Below, piece by piece: positions 44,509 to 54,040 of a DNA stretch of 64,000 nucleotides; the stretch's first letter is position 1; the number at the start of each line of letters is the position of its first letter. A program made the translations under genes and the position numbers. The stretch spans positions 1 to 64,000 of the forward strand of contig JAGFIQ010000039.1 in the NCBI GenBank assembly GCA_024103495.1. The letters run 5' to 3'. The notes below the pieces were generated by a model. It did not search any database. It was not told the DNA's origin and was given only the letters and a program-made list of their open reading frames with translations. The stretch comes from Aridibacter famidurans (GTDB lineage Bacteria; Acidobacteriota; Blastocatellia; Pyrinomonadales; Pyrinomonadaceae).

Positions 44509-44974
44509 CTTCACCGGAAGCGGCGATCCGCTCAAGTTCCCGGATTATCCTCTCGCGCTGGTGATCGTACATATCGTCGGGAAGATCTTCGGCTTTGAAC
44601 CACTGCGCGGCCCTTATCTCCCGCCCGGCCAGCACCGGCTCTCCGTTCCCCTTCGCAAGAAACAGTATCTCGACGTGCCGTTTGATCGTACGGACTTCCA
44701 GAAGCGATACGTCGCTGATATCCAGCCCTGTCTCTTCCTTCAATTCTCGCTTCACAGCCGTTTCCGGGGCCTCCCCCGGATCGATGAATCCGCCTGGCAG
44801 ACCCCAGCTCGAACCCGGCCTCAGGAAATGGTCCAGCACCAGCACTTCACCCTTTGAATTGACGACCAGACCGACCGCAGAAACGGTGAACTTGTCCTGA
44901 GCTGTACGGACCACGAAAAGCCTCGCTCTGTAAGGCAATACCTTCCAGATCTTTCGCGCAATCTCTAAAAGCAT
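44498..44974 (-). CDS. Nudix hydrolase
   Basis: A 158-aa Nudix protein. The Nudix box is complete: G62, E68, R76, E77, E80, E81, G83 in GFIDPGEAPETAV...REL. It hydrolyses nucleoside diphosphate-linked substrates using Mg2+. Specificity not readable. It starts with a short amphipathic helix (LLEIARKIWKVLPYRARLF). Confidence 0.88.
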   Translation of the reverse strand: MLLEIARKIWKVLPYRARLFVVRTAQDKFTVSAVGLVVNSKGEVLVLDHFLRPGSSWGLPGGFIDPGEAPETAVKRELKEETGLDISDVSLLEVRTIKRHVEILFLAKGNGEPVLAGREIRAAQWFKAEDLPDDMYDHQRERIIRELERIAASGEAIR

Positions 44975-45110
44975 TTCGGACAGGAAAAACTTACCCCGGA
45001 CGGGTTAGCAATTCGGAACAGCAACACTGTTAAACATTTATATACACTAGCGGGCGAACCTCCACTGTCCGCAATCCAGCAAGCATACCTCTTTCATTCC
45101 GGAGTTAACA

Positions 45111-47108
45111 ATGTTCACAAGCCCAAGGTCTTTTTTACGCACTGTTTCCCTGACTGCCATCTGTTTGGTCTTCGTCATTCCCGCCTTTGCCCAGAAAGGA
45201 CGGATCGAAGCCGATCTGGAGCGTTCCTTCCGCGAATTCACTCTCGCGAGACTCGCGGGAGACAGCCTCCGCCGGGACGGAAGCGTGAAGATCGAAGGTC
45301 CGGACCGCACTCTGGAGCTGACGCTATTCCCGCGTGACCTGCGTTCGCGGCGGTTCAAGGCACTGAACACGGGGCCAGAAGGCACGACCAGGATCGAACG
45401 CGCGCCGTCGAACACTTACATGGGCACGGTCCTCGGCGAAAAGAACTCGCAGGTAAGACTTACGATCAAGGAGGGCTCCGCCGAAGGTTATGTATTTTCG
45501 CGAGGCGTTCGGTATCTTGTCGAGCCCGCGTCACGGTATTCGGAAAAGGCAGGCGCGAGCGATCTCGTTATCTACTTGCCGGGAGATCATCTGGACGATC
45601 AGGGTTTCACTTGTTTGAGCGAGTTCGAGGAACGGCTCGGGCGAGGCAAGGAATTGGCGCTGAGTTCCCCCAGGAGCCTTCTCGACGGTCCCGGAGTGAT
45701 CGAACTGGCGACCGACGCCGATCTGGAGTTCGTGAACGATCTGGGCGGCCCGGCACAGGCGAACCAGGAGATCCTGGGGATCCTGAACATGGTCGAAGGG
45801 ACTTTCCAGGCGGAGATGAACCTCTCGATCTCCGTGGTGTTTCAGCATACGTGGACTACCGCCGACGGCTACAACGGAGCCAGCGGATCGCTGCTCCTGA
45901 ATTCTTTCAAGGCTTACTGGAACGCGAATTTTCCGCAGGCCGGATTCCCGAGGGACGCCGCGCACCTGTTCTCCGCCAAGCCCGCGGTCCTTTCGATGGG
46001 CGTGGCATTCCTGGGCACGGTTTGCAGCAGCCCGCTCTCCGCCTACGGATTCAGCGGCCGTATCACCTGGGCCCCCGGAAAATACCTAGTGCCCGCTCAC
46101 GAACTCGGTCACAATCTAAACGCGACTCACGCGGACGCGGCGCAGCAATGCGGAAACACCCTGATGAACCCCGTGCTTTCCGGATCGACGCCTATGACGT
46201 TCTGCGAGTTCTCGCGTACCGAGATGGGGAACTTCGTCAATGTGAACGGCGACTGCCTTGCGCCTCCGGCAGGAGATTCCGCTGCCGATTACGACTTTGA
46301 CGGGGATGCGAAATCCGACATCGCAGTCTGGAGGCCCGGCAACGGCGTCTGGTACGTGTTCCGGAGCGGCAACAGCAGTCTCGGCACGATCCCGTTCGGC
46401 CAAAACGGCGACCGGCCGATCGCTTCGGACTACGACGGAGACGGAATGACCGATCCCGCCGTTTACCGGAACGGGACCTGGTTCACATACCGGAGTTCCG
46501 ACGGAACATTTTCCGGATTCCAGTTCGGCGTATCCACCGACATTCCGGTTCCTGCCGATTTTGACGGTGACGGCAAGACGGACGCGGCAGTGTTCAGGCC
46601 GAGTTCCGGAGTCTGGTACATCTACCACAGTTCGAACGGATCGGTGCGCGCGACGCAGTTCGGTGTCAACGGCGACATTCCGCTACCCGGCGACTACAAC
46701 GGCGACGGGAAGGCGGATCTGAACGTATGGAGGACCTCCAGCGGAACGTGGTATCTGCTCACAAGCGAAGGCGGATTCTCCGCGCGCCAGTTCGGCCAGG
46801 CCGGCGACAAGCCTGTGCGCGGCGACTTCGACGGTGACGGAAAGGCTGACGTGGCGGTTTACAGGCCGACGACAGGGACCTGGTTCGTGCTCCGAAGCAC
46901 CGACGGCGGCTTCTTCGCTGCGGGCTTCGGGGTCCTGACGGACATTCCGACGCCGGGAGACTTCGACGGCGACGGAGTGACCGACATCGCTGTGTTCAGG
47001 CCTTCGAACGGGGTCTGGTTCCGAAGGAAGAGCCAGAACGGATCGGTGGACGCGATCAGCTTCGGAATATCGAGCGATATTCCGGCACCGGGCGCGTATC
47101 TTCCGTAG
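45111..47108 (+). CDS. Secreted metzincin-type metalloprotease with VCBS/FG-GAP-like repeats
   Basis: A 665-aa protein with a signal peptide (SLTAICLVFVIPAFAQ). The zinc site HELGHNLNATH gives H330, E331, H334 and H340, a metzincin motif with Asn in place of the usual Gly. About residues 395-660 are roughly seven repeats of ~40 residues of the type DFDGDGKTDAAVFRPSSG, V-WY-Y segments; each contains a DxDxDGxxD Ca2+-binding loop as in VCBS/FG-GAP repeats and likely forms a propeller. Probably an extracellular protease. A terminator follows at 47131. Confidence 0.85.
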   Translation: MFTSPRSFLRTVSLTAICLVFVIPAFAQKGRIEADLERSFREFTLARLAGDSLRRDGSVKIEGPDRTLELTLFPRDLRSRRFKALNTGPEGTTRIERAPSNTYMGTVLGEKNSQVRLTIKEGSAEGYVFSRGVRYLVEPASRYSEKAGASDLVIYLPGDHLDDQGFTCLSEFEERLGRGKELALSSPRSLLDGPGVIELATDADLEFVNDLGGPAQANQEILGILNMVEGTFQAEMNLSISVVFQHTWTTADGYNGASGSLLLNSFKAYWNANFPQAGFPRDAAHLFSAKPAVLSMGVAFLGTVCSSPLSAYGFSGRITWAPGKYLVPAHELGHNLNATHADAAQQCGNTLMNPVLSGSTPMTFCEFSRTEMGNFVNVNGDCLAPPAGDSAADYDFDGDAKSDIAVWRPGNGVWYVFRSGNSSLGTIPFGQNGDRPIASDYDGDGMTDPAVYRNGTWFTYRSSDGTFSGFQFGVSTDIPVPADFDGDGKTDAAVFRPSSGVWYIYHSSNGSVRATQFGVNGDIPLPGDYNGDGKADLNVWRTSSGTWYLLTSEGGFSARQFGQAGDKPVRGDFDGDGKADVAVYRPTTGTWFVLRSTDGGFFAAGFGVLTDIPTPGDFDGDGVTDIAVFRPSNGVWFRRKSQNGSVDAISFGISSDIPAPGAYLP

Positions 47109-47130
47109 ATTCCATTCGATCCAACTGGAG

Positions 47131-47162
47131 AAAGGCCGTCTCTTGTGGGCGGCCTTTTTTTT
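47131..47162 (+). terminator. Intrinsic terminator after the metalloprotease
   Basis: AAAGGCCG and CGGCCTTT form an 8-bp stem around TCTCTTGTGGG, followed by TTTTTT. It begins 23 nt after the stop codon. Confidence 0.92.
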
Positions 47163-47199
47163 GCACCACAGTAACCGCGGTTGTCTTTCATGACGGCCG

Positions 47200-47413
47200 A
47201 CCTGGGGTACCGATTAGTTCACTGCCCCCTCGCTTACGCTCGAGGTTCTGCCTTCGCTCACTGCCGTTCGCTGCCCCCTCGCTTACGCTCGGGGTTCTGC
47301 ACAGGTCCGCAGCTCACCGCCTGCTGCTTACCGCTTACCGCTCACCGCTCACCGCTCACCGCTCACCGCTCACCGCTCACTGCTCACTACGCGGCTCTGC
47401 TAGCATCTTGTCT
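47200..47413. repeat. CTCACCG heptamer array and CGCTTACGCTCG modules
   Basis: ~47225-47300 has two copies of CCCCTCGCTTACGCTCG(G/A)GG; 47311-47388 is a run of CTTACCG/CTCACCG heptamers, ending ~26 nt before the ATG of the SRA-like gene. Confidence 0.85.
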
Positions 47414-47833
47414 ATGACCGAACTTGGCCGAGAAGATGAAGGCCGGATAATGACCTGGAGCGAGGTTTTCGAGACTCACAAGACCCGCAACGGGATATAT
47501 CAGCGCAGAGGGGAACTCGTGTCGCTTTTGACCGACCTTGGAAAACTCACCCCCTGCTATCCGGATTTCGAAGGTGATTCAGCGGACACAATCTTCTACA
47601 CCGGTTCGGGAAGAAGAGGCGATCAGAAGAAGGACGTGCGGAACCAGGCGCTTATCGCGGCGGTTCATTCGGGCGTCTCAGTGCCGCTGTTTTGCAAGCT
47701 CGGTGTGAACCGATGGGAATTCAAAGGCTTCTGGCAGGTCGTTGATTCGGAATTCGTTTTCGAGGAAAAACGGGAAAGGATGATATGGAGGTTCGTGCTT
47801 CGAAAAGTTGGCCGGGTTCGTTTAGTTCCCTGA
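47414..47833 (+). CDS. Stand-alone SRA/YDG-like domain protein
   Basis: A 139-aa soluble protein. The core DTIFYTGSGRRGDQKKDVRN, ALIAAVHSGVSVPLFCKL, WEFKGFWQVVDSEFV matches the SRA/YDG (McrA/ScoMcrA-like, modified-base reader) fold pattern: a G-x-G turn, DQ, then a conserved Asn and a Y/WRY-like core. No HNH nuclease motif follows, and the protein ends in WRFVLRKVGRVRL. So it may be a reader of modified DNA lacking its partner nuclease, or a fragment. Family assignment is by pattern only. ATG 47414 is preceded by the heptamer array. Confidence 0.55.
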   Translation: MTELGREDEGRIMTWSEVFETHKTRNGIYQRRGELVSLLTDLGKLTPCYPDFEGDSADTIFYTGSGRRGDQKKDVRNQALIAAVHSGVSVPLFCKLGVNRWEFKGFWQVVDSEFVFEEKRERMIWRFVLRKVGRVRLVP

Positions 47834-48442
47834 GTTAGCCGTGTTCTGTGAGTTGGCTGAGCATAACAATTATGCGCGGCGAACAGCCCGAGACCATTCC
47901 CATCGCGTCCTTTGCGACCATCGCGATTCGAAATTACGGGCGATGCAGCGCGTTCGCGCTGCGCAAACTGAAGTTCGCGTTACCTCGTCGGGTTCGGTGC
48001 GGCACGCCTCCGGCGTGCGGGCCATCGACCTGACCGTCCCCGGGGCTGCGCCTATGGCTTGCCCCGGGCTGACTTCCGTCGGGGCTGTCTCAAAAGGCAC
48101 TCTTGTGTCGGTTTACATTCGCGCGGGATGTCCTGACTTCCTGTGTACGGAAGATCAGTTGCCCCTCGCTTTAGCGGGGGGTTCTCAGTGTCCCCTAACC
48201 TGACAGGGGCTTCAGCCCCGAAAACAGCCGGCTAAAGCCGGCGATCTATCTAAGGGAGTCCCTCTTTATCCCCCCGTTGAAACGGGGGGCAACTGATATA
48301 GTTTGTCCTCAGATTTATGCTCATCCGGTCCGGGCACGTAGAGGCAATGCTTTTGAGACAGCCCCGAAAGAAAGCCACATCGTTCACACCGCCAAACCCG
48401 TTCAACTCGGCAAACTCAGCCAACTCAGCCAACTCAGCAAAC
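47834..48442. repeat. Repeat-filled spacer
   Basis: No gene seen. It contains ATGCAGCGCGTTCGCGCTGC, GGGGCTGCGCCTATGGCTTG, the same hairpin series as 1337-1485 (CCCCTCGCTTTAGCGGGGGG, GGGGCTTCAGCCCC, CAGCCGGCTAAAGCCGGC, CCCCCGTTGAAACGGGGGGC; ~48158-48300), and a CAACTCAGC word array (48395-48443) that runs up to the stop of proC. Confidence 0.75.
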
Positions 48443-49321
48443 TCAGTCAACTTTCCTTTCCCCCAGCGCGACAGCCCTCTGATACGCCGCGAAGACGGCT
48501 TTCGAGAGGACCGTTCGAAGCCCGCCCTTCTCCATCTGGTAGATAGCGTCGGCACTGGTCCCGCCCGGCGAGGTCACCATATTCCTCAGTTCCGCCGGAT
48601 GCTTGTCAGATTCCATCGCGAAAAGCACGGCTCCGAGCATCGTTTCCTGAACGAGTTCCTTTGAAACGTCCCTCGAGAAACCGAGATGTACCCCGGCGTC
48701 CGTCAACGCCTCCATTACAAGGAAAATGTACGTCGGGCCGGTCGCGCTGAGAGAGGTAGCCATATCGATCATATGTTCGTTCTCTACGTACATCTCGCGG
48801 CCGAGCGCCGACAGGATCGCGCGCACCGTCTCGCGACCTTGTTCTCCGACATCCTCAGTGCAGGTCCAGGCGGTGATGCCGTGACCGATCTGCGCGGGAG
48901 TGTTCGGCATAGTGCGAACGATATTCGAAGTTCCCAGTACGCCAGAGATAGTGTCGATCCGGCAGCCGGCGACGATCGATAGCACCAGGTCACTGTCGCG
49001 TATGCCTGCCGCTATGCTCTTCATCACCCCCGCGGCTCTCTGGGGTTTCACACACAGGATCACGACTCGCGAGGCATTGTCCCCGGCGGAGTTCACCGCC
49101 TCGAGATTCTCCTCGAAGACCTTTATGCCGTAACGTTTTGAAAGCTCGTCGCGTCTCGCGTTCCTCGGGTGGCTCGCGAATATGCGCTCCGCCGGCACGA
49201 GTTCGTTTGCGAGCAGCCCGGCGATCATCGACTCGGCCATCACTCCGCAGCCAATGAACACAAGGTCGGAGTTCTCGAGGCGCCTTTGGGCCGCTTTTAT
49301 TGTTTCGTGATTATTTGTCAT
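48443..49321 (-). CDS. proC: Pyrroline-5-carboxylate reductase
   Basis: A 292-aa ProC. The N-terminal NADP-binding motif [11 protein letters not shown] precedes [12 protein letters not shown], and the C-terminal signature [21 protein letters not shown] ... [12 protein letters not shown] is typical. It catalyses the last step of proline synthesis. The 3' end and stop adjoin a CAACTCAGC word array. Divergent from tyrS across 30 bp. Confidence 0.92.
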   Translation of the reverse strand: MTNNHETIKAAQRRLENSDLVFIGCGVMAESMIAGLLANELVPAERIFASHPRNARRDELSKRYGIKVFEENLEAVNSAGDNASRVVILCVKPQRAAGVMKSIAAGIRDSDLVLSIVAGCRIDTISGVLGTSNIVRTMPNTPAQIGHGITAWTCTEDVGEQGRETVRAILSALGREMYVENEHMIDMATSLSATGPTYIFLVMEALTDAGVHLGFSRDVSKELVQETMLGAVLFAMESDKHPAELRNMVTSPGGTSADAIYQMEKGGLRTVLSKAVFAAYQRAVALGERKVD

Positions 49322-49351
49322 ACTATTGCCCGTGGCCTCGGCGGAATCCCT

Positions 49352-50563
49352 ATGAACATTGACGAACAGCTAGAATTCCTGAAGAAGGGAACGGTTGATT
49401 TTATCCGTGAGGAAGACCTCAAGGCAAAGCTCCTCGAAAGCGAGAAGACCGGGCGGCCCTTGAGGGTAAAGCTCGGCGCCGATCCGACGGCTCCCGACAT
49501 TCACCTGGGCCATACGGTAGTCATCCGCAAGCTGAAGGCATTCCAGGACCTGGGTCATACCGCCGTCTTCCTTATCGGATCGTTCACCGGGATGATCGGC
49601 GATCCTTCGGGCAAGTCCGCCACGCGACCTCCTTTGACCGCCGAAGAGGTCGCCGCGAACGCCGAAACTTACAAGAAGCAGATCTTCAAGCTCCTCGATG
49701 CCGAAAAGACCGAAATAAGGTTCAATTCCGAATGGATGGGCGGTTTCGGAGCCGACGATTTCGTGCGGCTCTGCTCGCACGTCACGGTAAAACAGATCTT
49801 AGAGCGCGACGACTTCGACAAGCGTCTGGCGGAAGAGAAGCCGATAGCGCTTCACGAACTGCTTTATCCGCTTGTCCAGGGCTATGATTCAGTTGCTCTG
49901 GAAGCCGACGTCGAGCTCGGGGGCACAGACCAGAAGTTCAACCTGCTCGTCGGGCGGAGCCTTCAGCGCGAGTACGACCAGGAGCCGCAGGTGGTTGTCA
50001 CCACGCCTTTGCTCGAAGGGACCGACGGGGTAGAGAAGATGTCGAAGAGCCTTGGGAATTACATAGGCATCGACGAGCCGCCGGACGAAATCTTTGGCAA
50101 GGTAATGTCGATCTCGGACGAACTGATGTGGAAGTACTACGAACTTCTTACGGACATCGCTCCGGGCGATCTTGAGAAGCTCAGATCAAGCTGCGAAAGC
50201 GGCGGAATGAACCCGCGCGACGCAAAGATCGGTCTTGCGAAGTCAATAATCTCGGATTACTACCCGGCAAGGGATGCTGACGCGGCCGAACAGAACTTTA
50301 TCAGTCAGTTCTCGGAAGGGAACATTCCCGACGAGATCGAGGAAGCCTCGTTCGCAAGCGGAGAACGCAAGATCGCCGACTTTTTGGTCGAGGCGGACCT
50401 CGTCGAGTCCAAAGGCGAAGCTAAACGCCTGATAAAACAAGGCGGGGTCAAGATCGACGGCGAAAAGGTCGAGGACGCCTCGGTCGATGTCGCGATCAGG
50501 TCCGGGACGGAGATCGTGGTTCAGGTCGGGAAACGCAAATTCCTGAAGGTCACCGGTTCGTAG
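49352..50563 (+). CDS. tyrS: Tyrosyl-tRNA synthetase
   Basis: A 403-aa class I synthetase: HLGH at 51-54 (HIGH motif) and KMSKS at 229-233, with a C-terminal S4 RNA-binding domain ([20 protein letters not shown], ~342 onward). It charges tRNA-Tyr. ATG 49352 gives the expected N-terminus; the long upstream extension (to 49169) would overlap the divergent proC gene. Confidence 0.95.
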   Translation: MNIDEQLEFLKKGTVDFIREEDLKAKLLESEKTGRPLRVKLGADPTAPDIHLGHTVVIRKLKAFQDLGHTAVFLIGSFTGMIGDPSGKSATRPPLTAEEVAANAETYKKQIFKLLDAEKTEIRFNSEWMGGFGADDFVRLCSHVTVKQILERDDFDKRLAEEKPIALHELLYPLVQGYDSVALEADVELGGTDQKFNLLVGRSLQREYDQEPQVVVTTPLLEGTDGVEKMSKSLGNYIGIDEPPDEIFGKVMSISDELMWKYYELLTDIAPGDLEKLRSSCESGGMNPRDAKIGLAKSIISDYYPARDADAAEQNFISQFSEGNIPDEIEEASFASGERKIADFLVEADLVESKGEAKRLIKQGGVKIDGEKVEDASVDVAIRSGTEIVVQVGKRKFLKVTGS

Positions 50564-50569
50564 GTCCGT

Positions 50570-51922
50570 TTACGGCTTCTTGTACGTCACGTTTCCTTTC
50601 TTGCCGTCCTGCCAGACCACGGGGAACATCGCGCCCGCTTCCTCAGGGGTAAGACGGTAGCCGAGAATCTCGGCGGCTTTCGCCAGAACAGGGTCGCGCT
50701 CGTAAGCAAGGTCTTCAGCCGTCGGGACTATCGCAATGTCCGGCACGACGCCGACTTTCTCAAGGCTCTTTCCGTCACCCATTATTACGTCAGCATTCGT
50801 GATGCTCGCACCGTACACGATGACGGTGTTGACGCCCATCTCGATTCCTTCCGACCTGGACTGCATGACAGCGCCGGCGGTAAGATCCCCGATCACCGTA
50901 CCCCGTTCCTTGAGCTGAACAAACCGGGATAGGATCTCGGAAGCCGAAGCCGAGCCGCTGTCGACAAGCACCACAAGCTTGCCGGCAAACGCGTCTTTTC
51001 CGCGAGTCTTGGATTCCATGACGTCGGTCTTGTCGCGCTCCTTGAGGTCCGCTATTTTCATGTCCTCGCCGAATAGATTTCCGACTATCTCTTCGAGGGT
51101 GACGACCAGTCCGCCTCCGTTTCCGCGGAGGTCGAGAATTAGCGCCGACTTACCCTTCACGTGCGAATCGAACAGCCCGTTCGCCTGCTTGGGATCGAAG
51201 CTGAACGTGGGCATCTTCCAGATCACCAGGCCGTCCTGCTTGATGAACCTGTGATCCATGTTCTCATTCTCGTCCGTGATGTTCCGGTAATACTCGTTCC
51301 AGTCGATCGAGGACGTGAGATTCAGGAACCTCGGCCGCTTGTTGATCTTAGTCTTCGACAAAACCTGCCTGGTCTCGCCCGACGGCGATTTAACCGTTAG
51401 AGCGACCTGAGCCTGCGGATTGATGGCGTAGTAGTAATACATCATCTTCGAAAGGTCCCGGCGATTTGGCCGGAAGTTGTTTAGCGCAAGCACTTCATCG
51501 CCCGTCTTCAATCCTGCCTTTTCCGCGTCGCTGCCCGGCATAACCGAAATCACAAAGCACTTTTCGCCGACCATCCGAAGCTTCCAGCCGTATTCGAACT
51601 TCACCGCCCGGGTCGGAGGATAGAAACGGGTGTGGGAATCGTCAAAGTCCAGCAAAACCTGGCCGATTATGCCGAAGGCTTCAGCGAGAGACTTGGCGTT
51701 ATCGATCCGCTCCATCGCGGAGCTGACCTTTGCATCGATATCCAATCCGCGCAGGTTCGGGTCGTAGTAGTTTTTCTTCAGGCTCTTAACAACATTCGTC
51801 AGCATGTCCTTTGCGCGGCCCTTGTCGATACTGTCGAGCTGCGGCCGTGCTTCGGAAGCCAGGCATGCGAATATCGCCGCGACGACCGCGAACGTGGACA
51901 AAAGACGGTAAAAACGTGTCAT
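50570..51922 (-). CDS. C-terminal processing peptidase (S41) with PDZ domain
   Basis: A 450-aa S41 peptidase with signal peptide (FYRLLSTFAVVAAIFACLA). A PDZ-like segment (SVMPGSDAEKAGLKTGDEVL, ~127-146) and the protease domain (LILDLRGNGGGL, then DSGSASASE, residues 321-329, with the nucleophilic Ser) are clear. The Lys of the dyad is expected ~25 residues later but was not checked. Convergent with tyrS, 6-bp gap. Confidence 0.88.
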   Translation of the reverse strand: MTRFYRLLSTFAVVAAIFACLASEARPQLDSIDKGRAKDMLTNVVKSLKKNYYDPNLRGLDIDAKVSSAMERIDNAKSLAEAFGIIGQVLLDFDDSHTRFYPPTRAVKFEYGWKLRMVGEKCFVISVMPGSDAEKAGLKTGDEVLALNNFRPNRRDLSKMMYYYYAINPQAQVALTVKSPSGETRQVLSKTKINKRPRFLNLTSSIDWNEYYRNITDENENMDHRFIKQDGLVIWKMPTFSFDPKQANGLFDSHVKGKSALILDLRGNGGGLVVTLEEIVGNLFGEDMKIADLKERDKTDVMESKTRGKDAFAGKLVVLVDSGSASASEILSRFVQLKERGTVIGDLTAGAVMQSRSEGIEMGVNTVIVYGASITNADVIMGDGKSLEKVGVVPDIAIVPTAEDLAYERDPVLAKAAEILGYRLTPEEAGAMFPVVWQDGKKGNVTYKKP

Positions 51923-52109
51923 TGATCACCTCTTTGTTTTTGATCCAGGAAGGGAGTACGTCAGCCCAACCATAACAGACGGCAGCAGGATTTCTCAAAC
52001 AAATTTTGTTGAAGAACGGAAGCTCGATCGGTCCCGGTCTCGCGCGACCCGGTCTAAAGAGTTGTGCTGCAACAGGCTTGTGCTAATCTACTTTTCTAAC
52101 AGACCACTG

Positions 52110-52955
52110 GTGCAGACTCTAATAGAAACCGAAGAATCCCTGATCATCGAGACGCCGGAGCGCGTGCCGTTGTCGTTCGCGCTGGCTTCGATAGGGAACC
52201 GTTTCCTCGCGGTCACGATCGACCACACGATCCAGTTCTTCTCCGTCTTCACGATCGGCTACGCGATCTACGCTCTGACGGGGATCGGAAGGGCGACCTA
52301 TGCGATCGGCGATGTGCCCTCCGACGTGCCGAAATGGGGAGTCGCGATCCTCGTGATCCTTCTTTCGCTTGTCTTCTCAGGTTACTTCATCTTCTTCGAA
52401 TGGTTCTGGTCGGGCCAGACTCCGGGAAAGAAGCTGATGAAGCTGCGCGTTATTAGAGACGACGGCCGTCCGATCACCCTCTGGGAATCGTTCGCGAGGA
52501 ATCTGCTGAGGATCTTCGACGCGATCCCCGGATTTGTCATTCCGATCTACTCCGTGGGCCTGATCACGGTATTCGTAAGCCGAAGGGACCAAAGGGTCGG
52601 AGATCTGTTTGCGGGAACCGTCGTCATCCGCGAAAGGAGCGACGAGGCGCCGACGTTCGAGGAAACATTCTCCTCCGGCCGGATGGCCGATCCGGCGTTC
52701 AAACGAGTGTTCGAACCGCGTCCTTTCGAGGCGGACCTGAGCGACATCGAGGCCGGCCAGATGGAGGTTGTCGAGATGTTCCTCCGGCGGAGATTTGATC
52801 TCTCCGAACGCCAGCGTCTTTGGATGGCCTGGCGCGTCGCACTTCCGATAATGTTCAAGATCAAGCCAAAGTACCAAAAGGACGACTTCAGTTACGAGGC
52901 GTTTCTTGAGGAGCTCTTTCACCGATGGTCTGCGCGCTCGAGGTTCTTGGACTAA
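52110..52955 (+). CDS. RDD-family membrane protein
   Basis: A 281-aa protein. The RDD motif region FALASIGNRFLAVTIDH precedes two membrane helices (FFSVFTIGYAIYALTG; AILVILLSLVFSGYF), then GQTPGKKLMKLRVIRDDGRP and a third. The C-terminal ~90 residues are charged and cytoplasmic. Family function is mostly unknown (Na+/H+ antiport has been reported for some). GTG 52110 is preferred; TTG 52062 is an alternative. Confidence 0.82.
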   Translation: MQTLIETEESLIIETPERVPLSFALASIGNRFLAVTIDHTIQFFSVFTIGYAIYALTGIGRATYAIGDVPSDVPKWGVAILVILLSLVFSGYFIFFEWFWSGQTPGKKLMKLRVIRDDGRPITLWESFARNLLRIFDAIPGFVIPIYSVGLITVFVSRRDQRVGDLFAGTVVIRERSDEAPTFEETFSSGRMADPAFKRVFEPRPFEADLSDIEAGQMEVVEMFLRRRFDLSERQRLWMAWRVALPIMFKIKPKYQKDDFSYEAFLEELFHRWSARSRFLD

Positions 52956-53010
52956 GAAGAATCTCTTTCGTATACTCTGAACTGTTTTTCTTTACCCCTC
53001 TATTATTTCT

Positions 53011-53979
53011 GTGACAAAGAACATACTTGTAACCGGCGGAGCCGGATTCATCGGGTCGCACCTTGTCCGGCGTCTTCTCGGAGAAGGCTCCTGGCGCGTA
53101 TCGGTGGTCGATAATTTCTGCGACTTCTATTCACCTGCCTGCAAGCGCGAGAACATCAGGGGATTCGTCGACGACGAGCGGTTCGTTCTTCACGAAACTG
53201 ACATAAGGGACGTCGGAAAGCTGCGGGAAATTTTCTCGAACGGGAAGTTCGACGTCGTCGTGCATCTCGCCGCCCGCGCCGGAGTCAGGCCATCGCTGGA
53301 GATACCGCACGAGTACGTAGAAACGAACGTCTGCGGGACAGTCAACCTCCTGGAGCTTTCAAAGGATTTCGAGGTCCCGAAGTTCGTTTTCGGGTCTTCG
53401 TCGAGCGTCTATGGATCGCGCAACACGGTGCCTTTCCGGGAAGACGACGACATCTCGAAGCCGATATCTCCGTACGCCGCCACAAAGGCGGCCGGAGAGG
53501 CCTTCTGCCACACTTACTCGCATCTTTACGGAACCAATGTGACATCGCTGAGGTTTTTCACGGTCTACGGCGCCTGCCAGAGACCGGACCTTGCTATCCA
53601 CAAGTTCGCCCGGCTGATCTCGGAAGAAAAGGCCATCCCGGTTTTCGGCGACGGAACTACGAGGCGCGACTACACATACGTCGACGACATCATTCAGGGC
53701 GTTCGCGCGGCGATCGACTACTCGGACACGCCGTATGAGGTGTTCAACCTGGGGGAATCGGAGACAGTTGAGCTACACGAACTGATCTCGCTTCTGGAAG
53801 AAAGCCTCGGGAAGAAGGCGCTGATAGACCGGAAACCTATGCAGCCTGGAGATGTCCCGCAAACTTGCGCGGACATCACGAAGGCGCGAAAGATGCTTGG
53901 CTATGCTCCGAAAACCAAGATCGCGGAGGGGATCCCGAAGTTTGTGGAGTGGTATCTCGGAAGTTTGGCGAGTTTGTAG
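53011..53979 (+). CDS. UDP-sugar 4-epimerase (extended SDR)
   Basis: A 322-aa NAD-dependent epimerase with GTG start. GGAGFIG (9-15) binds NAD and SPYAATK holds the catalytic Tyr/Lys. Sequence [22 protein letters not shown] is typical of UDP-glucuronate 4-epimerase or related UDP-glucose epimerases. It supplies precursors for surface polysaccharide. The 3' end and stop adjoin a GAGTTGACTGAGTTTGCGG word array. Confidence 0.88.
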   Translation: MTKNILVTGGAGFIGSHLVRRLLGEGSWRVSVVDNFCDFYSPACKRENIRGFVDDERFVLHETDIRDVGKLREIFSNGKFDVVVHLAARAGVRPSLEIPHEYVETNVCGTVNLLELSKDFEVPKFVFGSSSSVYGSRNTVPFREDDDISKPISPYAATKAAGEAFCHTYSHLYGTNVTSLRFFTVYGACQRPDLAIHKFARLISEEKAIPVFGDGTTRRDYTYVDDIIQGVRAAIDYSDTPYEVFNLGESETVELHELISLLEESLGKKALIDRKPMQPGDVPQTCADITKARKMLGYAPKTKIAEGIPKFVEWYLGSLASL

Positions 53980-54040
53980 AGTTTATTGAGTTGACTGAGT
54001 TTGCGGAGTTTGCCGGGTTGACTCAGCCAACTCGCCAAAC
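53963..54040. repeat. GAGTTTGCGGAGTTTGCC words between convergent genes
   Basis: Imperfect 9-base words (GAGTTTGCG/GAGTTGACT) then the inverse form CCAACTCGCCAAACTCAG. They form a potential long hairpin and overlap the 3' end of the epimerase gene. Confidence 0.75.

Noticed and set aside
47841..48203. 120-codon open frame in the spacer before proC
   Set aside because: It translates repeat modules; no start signal and no coherent protein pattern.
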